64,000 nt of DNA from M0108 sp044228795 (GCA_044228795.1 JBGAUE010000018.1:5128-69127), one strand, 5' to 3'; shown: positions 1-8,455, counted from the stretch's first letter. The notes: a model not told the origin generated them from the letters alone. Program-made: numbers and translations.

Positions 1-2
1 TC

Positions 3-743
3 TTGACGGGTCTCTTGGCCGCATCCACCCCCGCGGAGGTCGCGCTGGCTGAGTATGAGGAGATCATGGCCCTGACACCGAATTTTGCCAACGGCCACAA
101 GGCCTACATCACCTGCGCCGTTTGTCACAGGCCCGAGGGCTGGGGTACCCTCGATGGGACCTATCCTCAAATCGCGGGTCAACACAGAACGGTTATCATC
201 AAGCAGTTGGCCGATATTCGGGCGCGCAACCGGGATAACCCCCTCATGTATCCCTTTTCGGTACCGCGTGTCTTGGGTGGTCCCCAGAATATCGCTGACG
301 TGGCGGCCTATGTGTCTCAGCTCCCCATGAATCCCCAAAACGGGGTAGGGCCGGGTACCGACCTCGAGCTGGGCGCCCAGCTGTACAAGGACAATTGCGT
401 CAAGTGTCATGGCGAGGGGGGGCAGGGGGACGAGCAGGAGCATACGCCGGCGATCGCGGGCCAGCATTTCAATTACCTGGTCCGCCAGTTCGATGCGATT
501 CGCGACGGTAGACGCAGGAACTCGGATCCCAAGATGGTTGAACAGATCAAGGGTTTTGCGCCGCGCGAGGCAATGGCGGTGCTGGACTATACTTCGCGTT
601 TGCGTCCACCGGCCGAACGTCTCGGTATGGCGGATTGGCGAAACCCGGACTTTCGGGGCTATGTGTATCCGACGCCCCCCGGGCCCGCCCCGTCCTCTCC
701 CATGACCCAACCTCCGGCCCTTCCCATTCCAACTCAGCCGTGA
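3..743 (+). CDS. Diheme cytochrome c (c4-like), 5'-truncated by window edge
   Basis: Periplasmic electron-transfer protein with two class I cytochrome c domains. Two heme-binding CxxCH motifs are visible, CAVCH at residues 38-42 and CVKCH at 132-136 of the readable part. Each is followed by a stretch like P-x-I-A-G-Q-H, typical of cytochrome c4 and related diheme c553 proteins. The tail is rich in Pro and Thr. No signal peptide is seen, and the only possible start in view is a TTG at the window edge, so the true start very probably lies upstream. It is on the same strand as the Mrp antiporter genes, 70 bp ahead, but nothing shows co-transcription. The family is secure. The redox partner is unknown. 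Confidence 0.85.
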   Translation: MTGLLAASTPAEVALAEYEEIMALTPNFANGHKAYITCAVCHRPEGWGTLDGTYPQIAGQHRTVIIKQLADIRARNRDNPLMYPFSVPRVLGGPQNIADVAAYVSQLPMNPQNGVGPGTDLELGAQLYKDNCVKCHGEGGQGDEQEHTPAIAGQHFNYLVRQFDAIRDGRRRNSDPKMVEQIKGFAPREAMAVLDYTSRLRPPAERLGMADWRNPDFRGYVYPTPPGPAPSSPMTQPPALPIPTQP

Positions 744-813
744 TCAGGATAATGGCTTCCTCAGCGTTTGACCCCGGGGTTTGCGCCGGGGCCGGTGGCG
801 CCTTCCCGCCGGG

Positions 814-3678
814 ATGCTGGGAAGGTGGCACGAGGTTGCTCCCCTCGTGACCCTGTTGTTCGTCGTCCTGTTGCCCTTCCTAGGGGCGATAGGGGTGGCC
901 TGGGGCAGCAAGCTGGGCCGGTCCGCCGCCATTCTCCTCAGCTTTCTGGTCGTTCTGGCCGCGATCATCCTCATACTTTCTCTCCTGGATCCCCTGGTGG
1001 CGGGGGAGACGCTCATTGAGCGCTTCGCCTGGCTGCCATCCGTAGGGCTAGAGATCGCCTTTCGCCTGGACGGCCTGGGCCTCCTCTTTGCCGGCCTCAT
1101 CCTCGGTATTGGTGGCCTGGTCATCCTCTATGCCCGCTATTACCTGTCCGAACAGGACAGCCTGGGGCGTCTCTACGCCTATCTGTTGTTGTTCATGGGC
1201 GCCATGCTGGGGGTGGTGCTGTCGGAAAATCTGATTCAGATGCTGGTGTTCTGGGAACTGACCAGTCTGAGCTCTTTCCTGCTCATCGGTTACTGGCGTC
1301 AGCGCGAGGATGCCCGCACGGGCGCCCGCATGGCCCTGGCGATTACCGGCGCTGGTGGTCTGGCTCTCTTTGGCGGCCTGCTACTCCTGGGCCGGATGAC
1401 GGGAAGTTATGATCTAAGCATCGTCCTGGCCTCGGGGGATCTCATCCGCGCCCACCCCCTTTATGGGCCGACCCTGCTTCTGATCCTGCTCGGGGTCTTC
1501 ACCAAATCGGCCCAGTTTCCATTGCACTTCTGGCTACCCCATGCCATGGCGGCGCCCACCCCCGTGTCGAGCTATCTGCATTCGGCGACCATGGTCAAGG
1601 CCGGGGTCTTCCTGCTAGCGCGGCTCTTTCCGGCCCTCTCGGGGACCTGGGAATGGAACTATGTCGTGACGGGGTTTGGCATGATGACCTTGCTGACCGG
1701 TGCCGTCATCGCCCTCTTTCAGCACGATCTCAAGGGCCTGCTGGCCTATTCCACCATCAGTCACCTGGGGCTGATCACGGTCCTCTTTGGCATCGGCACC
1801 CCTCTGGCGGCGGTGGCGGGGGTGTTTCACATCATCAACCATGCAATCTTCAAGGCGGGCCTCTTTATGGCCGCCGGCATCATCGACCACGAGACCGGTA
1901 CTCGTGATATGAGGCGCATCAATGGACTATGGCACTCGATGCCCTACACGGGCTCCCTGGCCATGGTAGCGGCCTCGGCCATGGCCGGCGTGCCTCTCTT
2001 CAATGGCTTTCTGTCGAAGGAGATGTTCTTCGGCGAGACCGCCGCAATTGCGGGGGCCATGCCGCTCGGTTGGCTGGTGCCAGTGGCGGCCACTCTCGCC
2101 GGGGCTTTTGCCGTGGCCTATTCGCTGCGCTTTGTTCACGACGTCTTTTTCAATGGAAAACCGGTAAATTTGCCAAGGCAGCCTCATGAACCGCCGCACT
2201 GGATGCGGGTGCCGGTGGAGATTCTGGTCGTTCTCTGTCTTCTGGTGGGCATAGCCCCGAGCCTGACCGTGGAACCCATCCTGAAACTGGCGGCGGGGGC
2301 CGTCCTCCAGGCGCCACTGCCCAACCATGACCTGGCTCTCTGGCATGGCTTCAGCCCCGCCGTCTTCATGAGCCTCATCGCCATGATTGGCGGCATCTTC
2401 ATCTATGCCGCGCGCAAACCCCTCTATGCCGGGTGGGATCGAGTGGGGGATCGGCTTGATGCCCGGCGAGGCTATTACCGGGCACTTAACACCCTGATCG
2501 GTCTGGCTCAGGGCGTTACCGCCTGGCTGGGCAAGGGCTCCCTGCAACGCCTGGTGGCGACCTTCCTCATCGCGGCTTTGGTACTGGGAACCGCGGGTTG
2601 GCTTGGTTCGGGCTCCTCCTTGAGGGGGTCCTTGTCCCTGCTGCCCCTCGACATTGTCAGCCTGGTGGCCAGTGTCATCTTAGTTGGGGCCGCCCTAGGG
2701 ACCCTGATCTGGCATTGCCAGCGCCTCCTAGCCCTCATCCTCCTGGGTGCCGTCGGCCTGATGGTCTCGCTGATTTTCGTCATGTTCTCCGCCCCCGATC
2801 TGGCCTTGACCCAGTTGTCTGTCGAGGTGGTGACCGTGATTCTGCTGTTGCTGGCCCTTTTTTTCCTCCCCCAGACCTCGCGCCCCGAGACGCATCGCCT
2901 CCGCCGTATCCGGGATCTGGTCGTGGCGTTGTTCTCGGGTCTCGGCATGAGCATCCTGACCTGGGCAATCCTGACCCGGCCCTACGAGAGCATCGCCGGG
3001 TATTTCCTGGAAAACAGCGTACCGGGTGGCGGTGGTCACAACGTGGTCAATGTCATACTGGTGGATTTTCGTGGCTTCGATACCCTGGGCGAGATCACGG
3101 TCCTGGTGCTGGCGGGTCTGGCCATCCACGCCATGCTGGAGAATCTTCACCTCGTGGGCCAGGCCGGCGATGGAATGGGCCGGGCGTGGCATCAGGACGC
3201 GCATCCCGTCCTCCTGTCGGCGCTGGCGCGCCTGGTGTTGCCCCTGACCTTGCTGGTGGCCGTCTATTTACTGCTGCGGGGTCATAACCTGCCGGGTGGG
3301 GGCTTTATCGCGGGCCTCGTCACGGCCATTGCCCTCATCTTGATGTATCTCGCCAATGGCGTGGCCTGGACCCAGGATCGCTTGCCGGGAAATATGCAGC
3401 CCGTAATGGGAGTGGGCCTGCTCATTGCCACCCTCACGGGCCTGGCGAGCATCCTCTTAGGCTATCCCTATCTGACGACCAGCTTCGGCTATTTCGACTG
3501 GCCCTTGGTAGGTGAATTCGAGTGGGCCTCCGCCATGATCTTTGATCTGGGCGTTTGGCTGGTCGTGGTGGGGACGACCTTGCTGATCCTCATCCACTTG
3601 GGCTTGAAACACGATGCCACCCGAGAGGCCCAGGCTGGCGTGCCGCAGGCTGCGACCGACTTGGGAGAGGGGCACTGA
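814..3678 (+). CDS. mnhA: Mrp Na+/H+ antiporter subunit A (MnhA/PhaA type, with MnhB domain fused)
   Basis: Largest membrane subunit of the Mrp multisubunit cation/proton antiporter, which exchanges Na+ or K+ for protons at the inner membrane. The N-terminal two thirds is the complex-I-like proton-translocating domain; LLVFWELTSLSSFLLIGYW near residue 145 and the PTPVSSYLHSATMVKAG stretch are typical. It is followed by the MnhA C-terminal domain and, from about residue 790, an MnhB domain (LPGGGFIAGLV). The A-B fusion of about 950 residues is common in proteobacterial Pha/Mnh systems. The start is uncertain: TTG 781, ATG 814 and GTG 847 are all in frame, none has a strong ribosome site, and ATG 814 is used here. 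mnhC follows with no gap. Confidence 0.9.
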   Translation: MLGRWHEVAPLVTLLFVVLLPFLGAIGVAWGSKLGRSAAILLSFLVVLAAIILILSLLDPLVAGETLIERFAWLPSVGLEIAFRLDGLGLLFAGLILGIGGLVILYARYYLSEQDSLGRLYAYLLLFMGAMLGVVLSENLIQMLVFWELTSLSSFLLIGYWRQREDARTGARMALAITGAGGLALFGGLLLLGRMTGSYDLSIVLASGDLIRAHPLYGPTLLLILLGVFTKSAQFPLHFWLPHAMAAPTPVSSYLHSATMVKAGVFLLARLFPALSGTWEWNYVVTGFGMMTLLTGAVIALFQHDLKGLLAYSTISHLGLITVLFGIGTPLAAVAGVFHIINHAIFKAGLFMAAGIIDHETGTRDMRRINGLWHSMPYTGSLAMVAASAMAGVPLFNGFLSKEMFFGETAAIAGAMPLGWLVPVAATLAGAFAVAYSLRFVHDVFFNGKPVNLPRQPHEPPHWMRVPVEILVVLCLLVGIAPSLTVEPILKLAAGAVLQAPLPNHDLALWHGFSPAVFMSLIAMIGGIFIYAARKPLYAGWDRVGDRLDARRGYYRALNTLIGLAQGVTAWLGKGSLQRLVATFLIAALVLGTAGWLGSGSSLRGSLSLLPLDIVSLVASVILVGAALGTLIWHCQRLLALILLGAVGLMVSLIFVMFSAPDLALTQLSVEVVTVILLLLALFFLPQTSRPETHRLRRIRDLVVALFSGLGMSILTWAILTRPYESIAGYFLENSVPGGGGHNVVNVILVDFRGFDTLGEITVLVLAGLAIHAMLENLHLVGQAGDGMGRAWHQDAHPVLLSALARLVLPLTLLVAVYLLLRGHNLPGGGFIAGLVTAIALILMYLANGVAWTQDRLPGNMQPVMGVGLLIATLTGLASILLGYPYLTTSFGYFDWPLVGEFEWASAMIFDLGVWLVVVGTTLLILIHLGLKHDATREAQAGVPQAATDLGEGH

Positions 3679-4011
3679 ATGGAGGCCTTGATCGCCCTTC
3701 TGGTCGGCGTACTCACCACCTGTGGTGTCTATTTGCTGCTGCGGGCCCAGACCTTTTCCGTGGTGCTGGGTCTCACCCTTCTGTCTTACGCGGTCAATCT
3801 CTTCCTCTTTGCCTCCGGCCGGCTGGTGGTTGGCCGGCCGCCGGTGATTGGCACCGATCCCTCCGGCTATGCCGATCCCTTGCCCCAGGCCCTGGTGCTC
3901 ACCGCCATCGTCATAGGCTTTGCCATGACGGCCTTCGTCATCCTGCTGGCGCTCAAGGCCAGGGCGGAACTAGGGACCGATCAGGTGGACGGGGAGGCGG
4001 GCCATGACTAA
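3679..4011 (+). CDS. mnhC: Mrp antiporter subunit C (NuoK-like)
   Basis: Small (110 residues) three-helix inner-membrane subunit homologous to NuoK of complex I. It is required for assembly and ion translocation of the Mrp antiporter. The sequence shows three hydrophobic segments, the conserved LLLRAQTFSVVLGLTLLSYA region, and the DPLPQALVLTAIVIGFAMTA stretch that marks MnhC/NuoK proteins. The ATG directly follows the mnhA stop, and the 3' end overlaps mnhD by 8 bases, so translation is probably coupled. Confidence 0.93.
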   Translation: MEALIALLVGVLTTCGVYLLLRAQTFSVVLGLTLLSYAVNLFLFASGRLVVGRPPVIGTDPSGYADPLPQALVLTAIVIGFAMTAFVILLALKARAELGTDQVDGEAGHD

Positions 4012-5512
4012 TCTGATCATAGCCCCGGTCTTGGTCCCCCTGGGGGCGGGGGTGCTACTCATCTTGCTTGGCGATCGGGGTATCGGCTGGCGGCGGGGCT
4101 TGGGGCTCCTGTCGGTGGTGGTGCAGGTCCTGTTGGCCATAGCCTTGCTGGATGTCACCGCGGGCGGGGCTATCCCGACCCATGCCCTGGGCAACTGGCC
4201 TGCCCCCTTCGGCATCGTCCTGGTCGCGGATCGGCTGGCGGCCTGGATGCTGCTGATCACCGCCCTTCTGGCCCTCTTCACCCTCTGGCACGCCTGCCAG
4301 GGCCTGGACCTTCAGGGCCGGCACTTCCATGTCCTCTTCCAGTTACAACTGTTCGGACTGAATGGCGCCTTCCTCACCGGCGATCTGTTCAACCTCTTCG
4401 TGTTCTTCGAAGTCCTGCTGCTGGCCTCCTATGGTCTGGCCCTGCATGGCGGCGGCGCCGCCCGTACCCAGGCGGGTCTGCATTATGTGGTGATCAACCT
4501 GGCCGGTTCCGCGCTCTTCCTGATCGCCGCCGGCCTGCTTTATGGCCTCTTCGGCACCCTGAATTTGGCCCATCTGGCCCTGCTCATGACCCAGACCCCG
4601 GTGGAAAACCTGGGTCCGGCGCGCACAGCAGTCCTGCTACTCTTTGGCGTCTTTGCCCTCAAAGCGGCGCTCCTGCCCCTGCACCTCTGGCTGCCCGCCA
4701 CCTATGGCCGCGCCAGTGCCCCGGTGGCGGCCCTGTTCGCCATCATGACCAAGGTCGGCGCCTACGCTATTCTGCGCGTCGCCACCCTGATGCTAGGCGA
4801 TGCCGCCCCGGGCTTCGCGGGCCTGTACCAGGATTGGCTCTTGCCATTGGCTCTGGTGACCCTCCTCGCCGGCATGGTAGGGGCATTGGGCTCCCGGTGC
4901 CTGACGGATCAAGCCGCCTATCTGGTAATCGCCTCGGTGGGCACCCTACTGGTCGCCTGGGGGCTCGGCGGTCGGGATGCCATTGCGGCTGGTCTCTATT
5001 ACCTGCCGCACTCAACCTTCGCGGCCGCCGCACTATTTTTACTGACAGACCGGATCGCCCAAGGGCGAGGTGAGCTGGCAGATCGATTTGAACCGGCCCC
5101 TGACGTTCCCAACGCCCCCCTGGTGGGTAGCCTGTTTTTTGTCTGCGCCATCCTGCTGGCTGGTCTACCGCCACTGTCCGGATTCATCGGCAAGTTCCTG
5201 CTGCTGCGGGCGGCCCTGGCCTATCCCTCCTGGCCCTGGGTCCTGGGAATTGTCCTGGTGAGTGGCCTCTTAGGCCTCCTGGCCCTGGCCCGCTCCGGGA
5301 GCCTGCTCTTCTTCCGGTTGGCGGCTGTCCCGAGAGCGGTGGCGGTAGCCTTGGGTGCCAGACCCGTGTCGCTGGCCCCCGCCATCGGCCTCCTCATCCT
5401 GACCCTGATCCTGACCCTGTGGGCGGGAACCTGGCTGGAGGTGACCACAGGGATTGCCGACCAGTTGTTGCAGCCTCGGGCCTATATTCAGGCGGTGTTG
5501 GGGACGCGGTGA
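4004..5512 (+). CDS. mnhD: Mrp antiporter subunit D (NuoN/NuoM-like)
   Basis: Second complex-I-like proton-pumping subunit of the Mrp antiporter: 502 residues, about 14 membrane helices, normal family length. The core contains GDLFNLFVFFEVLLLASYG near residue 130, with the Glu characteristic of this family. The PLHLWLPATYGRASAPVAAL stretch holds the functionally important loop around residues 226-245. It ends in the motif YIQAVLG. Normally mnhE follows at once. Here about 1.1 kb, holding a repeat-protein gene and a decayed second mnhD fragment, separates them. The intact copy appears functional. Confidence 0.93.
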   Translation: MTNLIIAPVLVPLGAGVLLILLGDRGIGWRRGLGLLSVVVQVLLAIALLDVTAGGAIPTHALGNWPAPFGIVLVADRLAAWMLLITALLALFTLWHACQGLDLQGRHFHVLFQLQLFGLNGAFLTGDLFNLFVFFEVLLLASYGLALHGGGAARTQAGLHYVVINLAGSALFLIAAGLLYGLFGTLNLAHLALLMTQTPVENLGPARTAVLLLFGVFALKAALLPLHLWLPATYGRASAPVAALFAIMTKVGAYAILRVATLMLGDAAPGFAGLYQDWLLPLALVTLLAGMVGALGSRCLTDQAAYLVIASVGTLLVAWGLGGRDAIAAGLYYLPHSTFAAAALFLLTDRIAQGRGELADRFEPAPDVPNAPLVGSLFFVCAILLAGLPPLSGFIGKFLLLRAALAYPSWPWVLGIVLVSGLLGLLALARSGSLLFFRLAAVPRAVAVALGARPVSLAPAIGLLILTLILTLWAGTWLEVTTGIADQLLQPRAYIQAVLGTR

Positions 5513-5627
5513 TCCGGGTAAAGAACGGGTTTGGATATGTGTGGCAGGCTATCTGATAGCTGGGCTCGTGCCGAGTTGGTGTGCCGGGCTGGTGTATCGG
5601 ACATCTGGAGAATCGGCTACCATGACC

Positions 5628-5648
5628 TGACCTGGATGTTCCAGGTCA
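5628..5648. promoter_or_regulatory. 9-bp perfect inverted repeat upstream of the Gly-rich gene
   Basis: TGACCTGGA and TCCAGGTCA are separated by TGT, 24 bases ahead of the ATG at 5672. It could be an operator or a hairpin in the mRNA leader. No T-run follows, so it is not a classical terminator. Function is inferred from position only. Confidence 0.4.
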
Positions 5649-5671
5649 AAACATAGAAGGATGGAGGACTC

Positions 5672-6208
5672 ATGAAATACACAGATTCAGCCTTAATGGC
5701 GCTATTGGTCGCCCTCGGTTTGGGGGTCGCAACCCTGGCGAATGCCGGGGGTTTCGGCGGCGCCGGACCCTCGGGTGCCTATGGCGGTCCCACCTACCCT
5801 GGCTCCAACTACGGCGGCCCACCGGGAGCCGGCGGGCCAGGCTATGGCGCCCCCCAGGGCACCGGCTATGGCCCTGGGGGCTATGGTGCCCCCCAGGGTA
5901 CCGGTTACGGCCCCGGTTACGGAGGTCAACGGGGCACAGGTTACGGCCCGGGTTATGGTAGTCCCCGGGGTATCGGATACGGCCCGGGTTACCGAGGTCC
6001 TTGGGGGTCCGGTTACGGCCCGGGTTACCGAGGTCCTTGGGGGTCCGGTTACGGCCCCGGTTACCGTGGCCCTTGGGGGTCCGGTTACGGCCCAGGCTAT
6101 GGGGGTCCTCGGGGCTTCGGATACGGTCCAGGTTATGGTGGTCCTCGGGGATCCAGCTATGGACCGGGCTATGACGCCCCCCAGAGCTGCGGTGTCGGCT
6201 CAGGTTGA
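5672..6208 (+). CDS. Secreted Gly/Tyr-rich tandem-repeat protein
   Basis: Unrecognised 178-residue protein. It has a clear signal peptide (MKYTDSALMALLVALGLGV..., predicted cut after ALANA-like ANA near residue 25). The mature chain is almost entirely Gly, Tyr, Pro, Arg and Ser. From about residue 55 it is built of roughly 12-residue units of the form GPGYxGPxGxGY; the best-conserved copies read GPGYRGPWGSGY. The low-complexity, aromatic-rich pattern resembles structural or matrix proteins and some metal- or nucleic-acid-binding proteins, but no function can be assigned. The start is well supported: a GGAGGA ribosome site lies 6 bases before the ATG. It lies between mnhD and mnhE, where no Mrp system normally carries a gene. 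A second open frame over the same repeats is a by-product of the periodic sequence. Confidence 0.75.
   Translation: MKYTDSALMALLVALGLGVATLANAGGFGGAGPSGAYGGPTYPGSNYGGPPGAGGPGYGAPQGTGYGPGGYGAPQGTGYGPGYGGQRGTGYGPGYGSPRGIGYGPGYRGPWGSGYGPGYRGPWGSGYGPGYRGPWGSGYGPGYGGPRGFGYGPGYGGPRGSSYGPGYDAPQSCGVGSG
5830..6175 (+). repeat. In-gene tandem repeat, about 36-bp unit
   Basis: DNA repeat underlying the Gly/Tyr-rich protein. Units of about 36 bp are nearly identical in the middle (about 5990-6095), where GGTTACGGCCC and CCTTGGGGGTCC recur, and diverge towards both ends. The pattern fits recent unit duplication by slippage or unequal recombination. There are no spacers, so it is not CRISPR. Confidence 0.85.
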
Positions 6209-6490
6209 GGTGGCCCTGGGGCGACTTTAGAGTTTAGGAAACGGCTGCCCCTAGACCGATATGGCCCGGTCAACCGGGATGACCGCAGCCGTCCCGACAA
6301 CGGCAGTGAATTCAATCCGATAAAGTAGATGTCGAACCCGATGAAGCGGTTCGACGATGGCACCAGGGACTGATGTCCCCGCGGCAAAGGCTTGTCTGAA
6401 CTCAGGGGCAGTACCGATGCCTGCGGGGACGCTTCGACATGCATTTCTCAGTGAGTCCGAGGAGGCTTGATTGAACCTTGAATGAGCTCT
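6209..6490. other. Non-coding stretch between repeat-protein gene and mnhD remnant
   Basis: No gene is supported here. It holds an 8-bp inverted repeat (GTCGAACC at 6331-6338, GGTTCGAC at 6348-6355) and, near 6472, bases that resemble the mnhD sequence just upstream of the recognisable remnant but with a 2-base length difference. Confidence 0.4.
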
Positions 6491-6645
6491 ATCGAGGTCC
6501 TGCTGCTGGCCTCCCAGGGCCTATCCCTGCATCTGACTGTGTTCTTGACCCCGCGGGGGGGCTGGTTGGGGGTGAACACCAAAATCGTGGATCATTTGCT
6601 GGAGCCACGGCTCTAAATCCAGGCTGTCCTGGGAGGCACATCATG
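6491..6645 (+). pseudogene. Decayed remnant of a second mnhD copy
   Basis: One reading frame from 6491 reproduces two separate pieces of MnhD. The first, IEVLLLASQGLSLH, matches FEVLLLASYGLALH around residues 136-149 of the intact protein. The second, WLGVNTKIVDHLLEPRL, then a TAA stop, then IQAVLG, matches WLEVTTGIADQLLQPRAY and IQAVLG at its C-terminus. About 330 residues between them are missing. The fragment ends in a TGA that overlaps the ATG of mnhE (6643), the tight coupling expected between a real mnhD and mnhE. It therefore marks the ancestral mnhD position. The in-frame stop and large deletion show it is non-functional. Confidence 0.85.
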
Positions 6646-7155
6646 ACCCCGCTGCTGCGCTGGCTGCCCCATCCCTGGCTGACCCTGGTCCTAGTACTGG
6701 TATGGCTCCTGCTTCACAACAGCCTGGCGGCGGGGCATATCCTCCTCGGGCTGTTGCTGGGCTTGCTGATACCCAATCTTACCCGGCGCTTTTGGCCAGT
6801 GACCCTGCGGCTTCATGAGCCCTTGATCTTGCTGCGCTTCATCGGCGTGGTCCTGTGGGATATCCTGGTAGCCAACCTGACCGTAGCCCGGCTCATCCTG
6901 GGCCAGCCCGGGAAACTCAGGCCGGCCATTTTCGAGGTGCCTTTGGCCCTGAAGGGCGGGATCGGCATCAGCCTGCTGGCTAACACCATCAGCCTGACCC
7001 CAGGCACCGTATCCGTGGAGATCAGTCCGGATCGCCTTAGCCTGCGCGTCCATGCCCTGGATACCTCTGACCCGGGTATTCTGGTCCAGGAGATCAAGGC
7101 GCGCTATGAGGCGCCCCTGAAAATGGTATTCGAACCATGCTCGTCATCGTCCTGA
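6643..7155 (+). CDS. mnhE: Mrp antiporter subunit E
   Basis: 170-residue membrane subunit of the Mrp antiporter. It has two to three N-terminal hydrophobic helices and a conserved cytosolic C-terminal domain; the signature NTISLTPGTVSVEI is present. A longer frame to TTG 6478 exists, but it runs through the decayed mnhD fragment in another frame. The ATG at 6643 has a GGGAGG ribosome site 6 bases upstream, so it is chosen. It overlaps mnhF by 19 bases. Confidence 0.92.
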   Translation: MTPLLRWLPHPWLTLVLVLVWLLLHNSLAAGHILLGLLLGLLIPNLTRRFWPVTLRLHEPLILLRFIGVVLWDILVANLTVARLILGQPGKLRPAIFEVPLALKGGIGISLLANTISLTPGTVSVEISPDRLSLRVHALDTSDPGILVQEIKARYEAPLKMVFEPCSSSS

Positions 7156-7406
7156 ATATCGCCTTCGCCCTGGTGGCCGTGGCGAGCGCCCTCGGTTTTT
7201 GGCGTCTCCTGGTGGGCCCCAGTGCCCCGGATCGCATCCTGGCTCTGGATACTCTAGCCATCACCATCATCGCCCTCTTGATACTGGTCGGTATCCGGCT
7301 GGGGACGGGCATTTATTTTGAGGCCGCCCTGCTGATTGCCCTCATTGGCTTCGTCAGCACCGTGGCCCTGTGCAAGTATCTCTTGCGCGGGGATATCATC
7401 GATTAA
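7137..7406 (+). CDS. mnhF: Mrp antiporter subunit F
   Basis: 89-residue, three-helix subunit of the Mrp antiporter. The family motif RLLVGPSAPDRILALDTL is visible after the first helix (residues 22-39), followed by IGFVSTVALCKYLLRG in the last helix. The ATG lies inside the end of mnhE, suggesting translational coupling. mnhG begins 24 bases after the stop. Confidence 0.93.
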   Translation: MLVIVLNIAFALVAVASALGFWRLLVGPSAPDRILALDTLAITIIALLILVGIRLGTGIYFEAALLIALIGFVSTVALCKYLLRGDIID

Positions 7407-7429
7407 CCCGGCCTCGGGAGTCCCTCAAG

Positions 7430-7753
7430 ATGCTGGAACTACTGCTGTCCTTCCTGATTTTAGCGGGTGCTATTTTTACCTTCATCGGTGCCCTGGGCTT
7501 AGCGCGCCTGCCCGATTTTTTTACTCGGTTGCATGCCCCCACCAAGGCTACGACCTTGGGGGTTGGGAGCCTGCTCATTGCCTCCTCGATTTATTTCAGT
7601 ACCCAGGGCAATGGCGTCAGCCTGCACGAGATCCTGGTCACCCTCTTTCTCTTCATCACCGCTCCCGTCTCTGCTCATTTACTGGCCAAGGCGGCTTTGC
7701 ATCTGGATTTGCCCAGATTAGATGGAAGGAAAAGACCCGGTGATTTATCCTGA
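7430..7753 (+). CDS. mnhG: Mrp antiporter subunit G
   Basis: 107-residue, three-helix last subunit of the Mrp complex. The conserved stretch LGLARLPDFFTRLHAPTKAT (residues 22-41) and the following GSLLIASSIYF helix identify it. The ATG at 7430 is preceded by CGGGAG at a normal distance; a longer in-frame start at 7370 would run into mnhF. It is the last gene of the operon. No hairpin with a T-run is seen after the stop. Confidence 0.92.
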   Translation: MLELLLSFLILAGAIFTFIGALGLARLPDFFTRLHAPTKATTLGVGSLLIASSIYFSTQGNGVSLHEILVTLFLFITAPVSAHLLAKAALHLDLPRLDGRKRPGDLS

Positions 7754-7849
7754 CAGAGGATGGGGAGGCGTGAACCGTCCCGGCCCCAAGGCTGGATTAT
7801 GTGAGTCTGTCTTGAGCCGCACCGGGACTTGAACCTGGCTGGGGCGAGG

Positions 7850-8455
7850 TCAGGGTGCGAAGGGCATCCAGGGCATCATGCGACCGGCGCGGCCCATGGT
7901 GGAGTCCAGGTTGGTGGTGATAACGCTCATCTTGGCGTTGATTTGATTAAGTTCGCCGACGATGGCGGGCAGCGCTGCCATTTGACCGCTCATGATGCGC
8001 ATGTTTCGCTCCATCTCCGGGAGGGTATCCATGGTTTTGGTCATGCGAAAGAGCATGAGGGCCACCAGGGCCCCCGCTTGATCGGGCTCCCAGGTGTGCA
8101 TGTATTGGTCTAGCCATTCCGCCTGTTGGGCGAATTTTTCCAGCTCTTGTCGCTGTTCCTCCGGCAGCATGGCCATGAGTTCCCGGCGTTGGGTGGCACG
8201 ATCCTCCGGGCTCATCGAGGCTGCTGGCGTGGTAACAGGTGGCTGGGACTCGGCGTTGGAAATGGCCTGGTAGCCCGACCACCCCGCCAGGATTGTCATC
8301 AACCCCAGGCCCAGGGCCATGAGGCGCAGACGGCTTGACTGGTGAAGGGTTTCGGCGCGGGCGATTTGCAACTCCTTGAGGATGAGCAGCAGGCTGTCAT
8401 ATCCCAGGGTGGCCTGGGTTTGCTCCGCCGGGGACTCATCGAGGTGGCGCGGCAT
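7850..8455 (-). CDS. Uncharacterised single-pass membrane protein with coiled-coil tail
   Basis: Unrecognised 201-residue protein. Residues 1-40 are polar and cytosolic. A single hydrophobic helix lies near residues 46-62 (ALGLGLMTILAGWSGY). The rest is helical and Met/Glu/Gln-rich (ELMAMLPEEQRQELEKFAQQ), likely a periplasmic coiled coil. The repeated MxxxMxxL spacing near the C-terminus is notable. It converges on the Mrp operon and lies 100 bp downstream of another unknown gene on the same strand. No function is proposed. Confidence 0.65.
   Translation of the reverse strand: MPRHLDESPAEQTQATLGYDSLLLILKELQIARAETLHQSSRLRLMALGLGLMTILAGWSGYQAISNAESQPPVTTPAASMSPEDRATQRRELMAMLPEEQRQELEKFAQQAEWLDQYMHTWEPDQAGALVALMLFRMTKTMDTLPEMERNMRIMSGQMAALPAIVGELNQINAKMSVITTNLDSTMGRAGRMMPWMPFAP

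Noticed and set aside
1927..2547. 206-codon antisense frame within mnhA
   Set aside because: Fully inside a conserved membrane protein gene; composition and lack of start signal mark it as a shadow.
5830..6175. Regular repeats considered as a CRISPR array
   Set aside because: Units are contiguous, without unique spacers, and encode the repeat protein in frame.
5742..6230. 162-codon frame overlapping the Gly/Tyr repeat protein
   Set aside because: The 36-bp periodicity keeps several frames open. Only the 5672 frame has a signal peptide and ribosome site.
7809..7850. tRNA-like T-arm on the minus strand (GGTTCAAGTCCCGGT)
   Set aside because: Only the T-arm and a possible 3' acceptor strand are recognisable; the T-stem has a mismatch, there is no CCA end, and no D-arm or anticodon arm exists on the 5' side, which is coding sequence.
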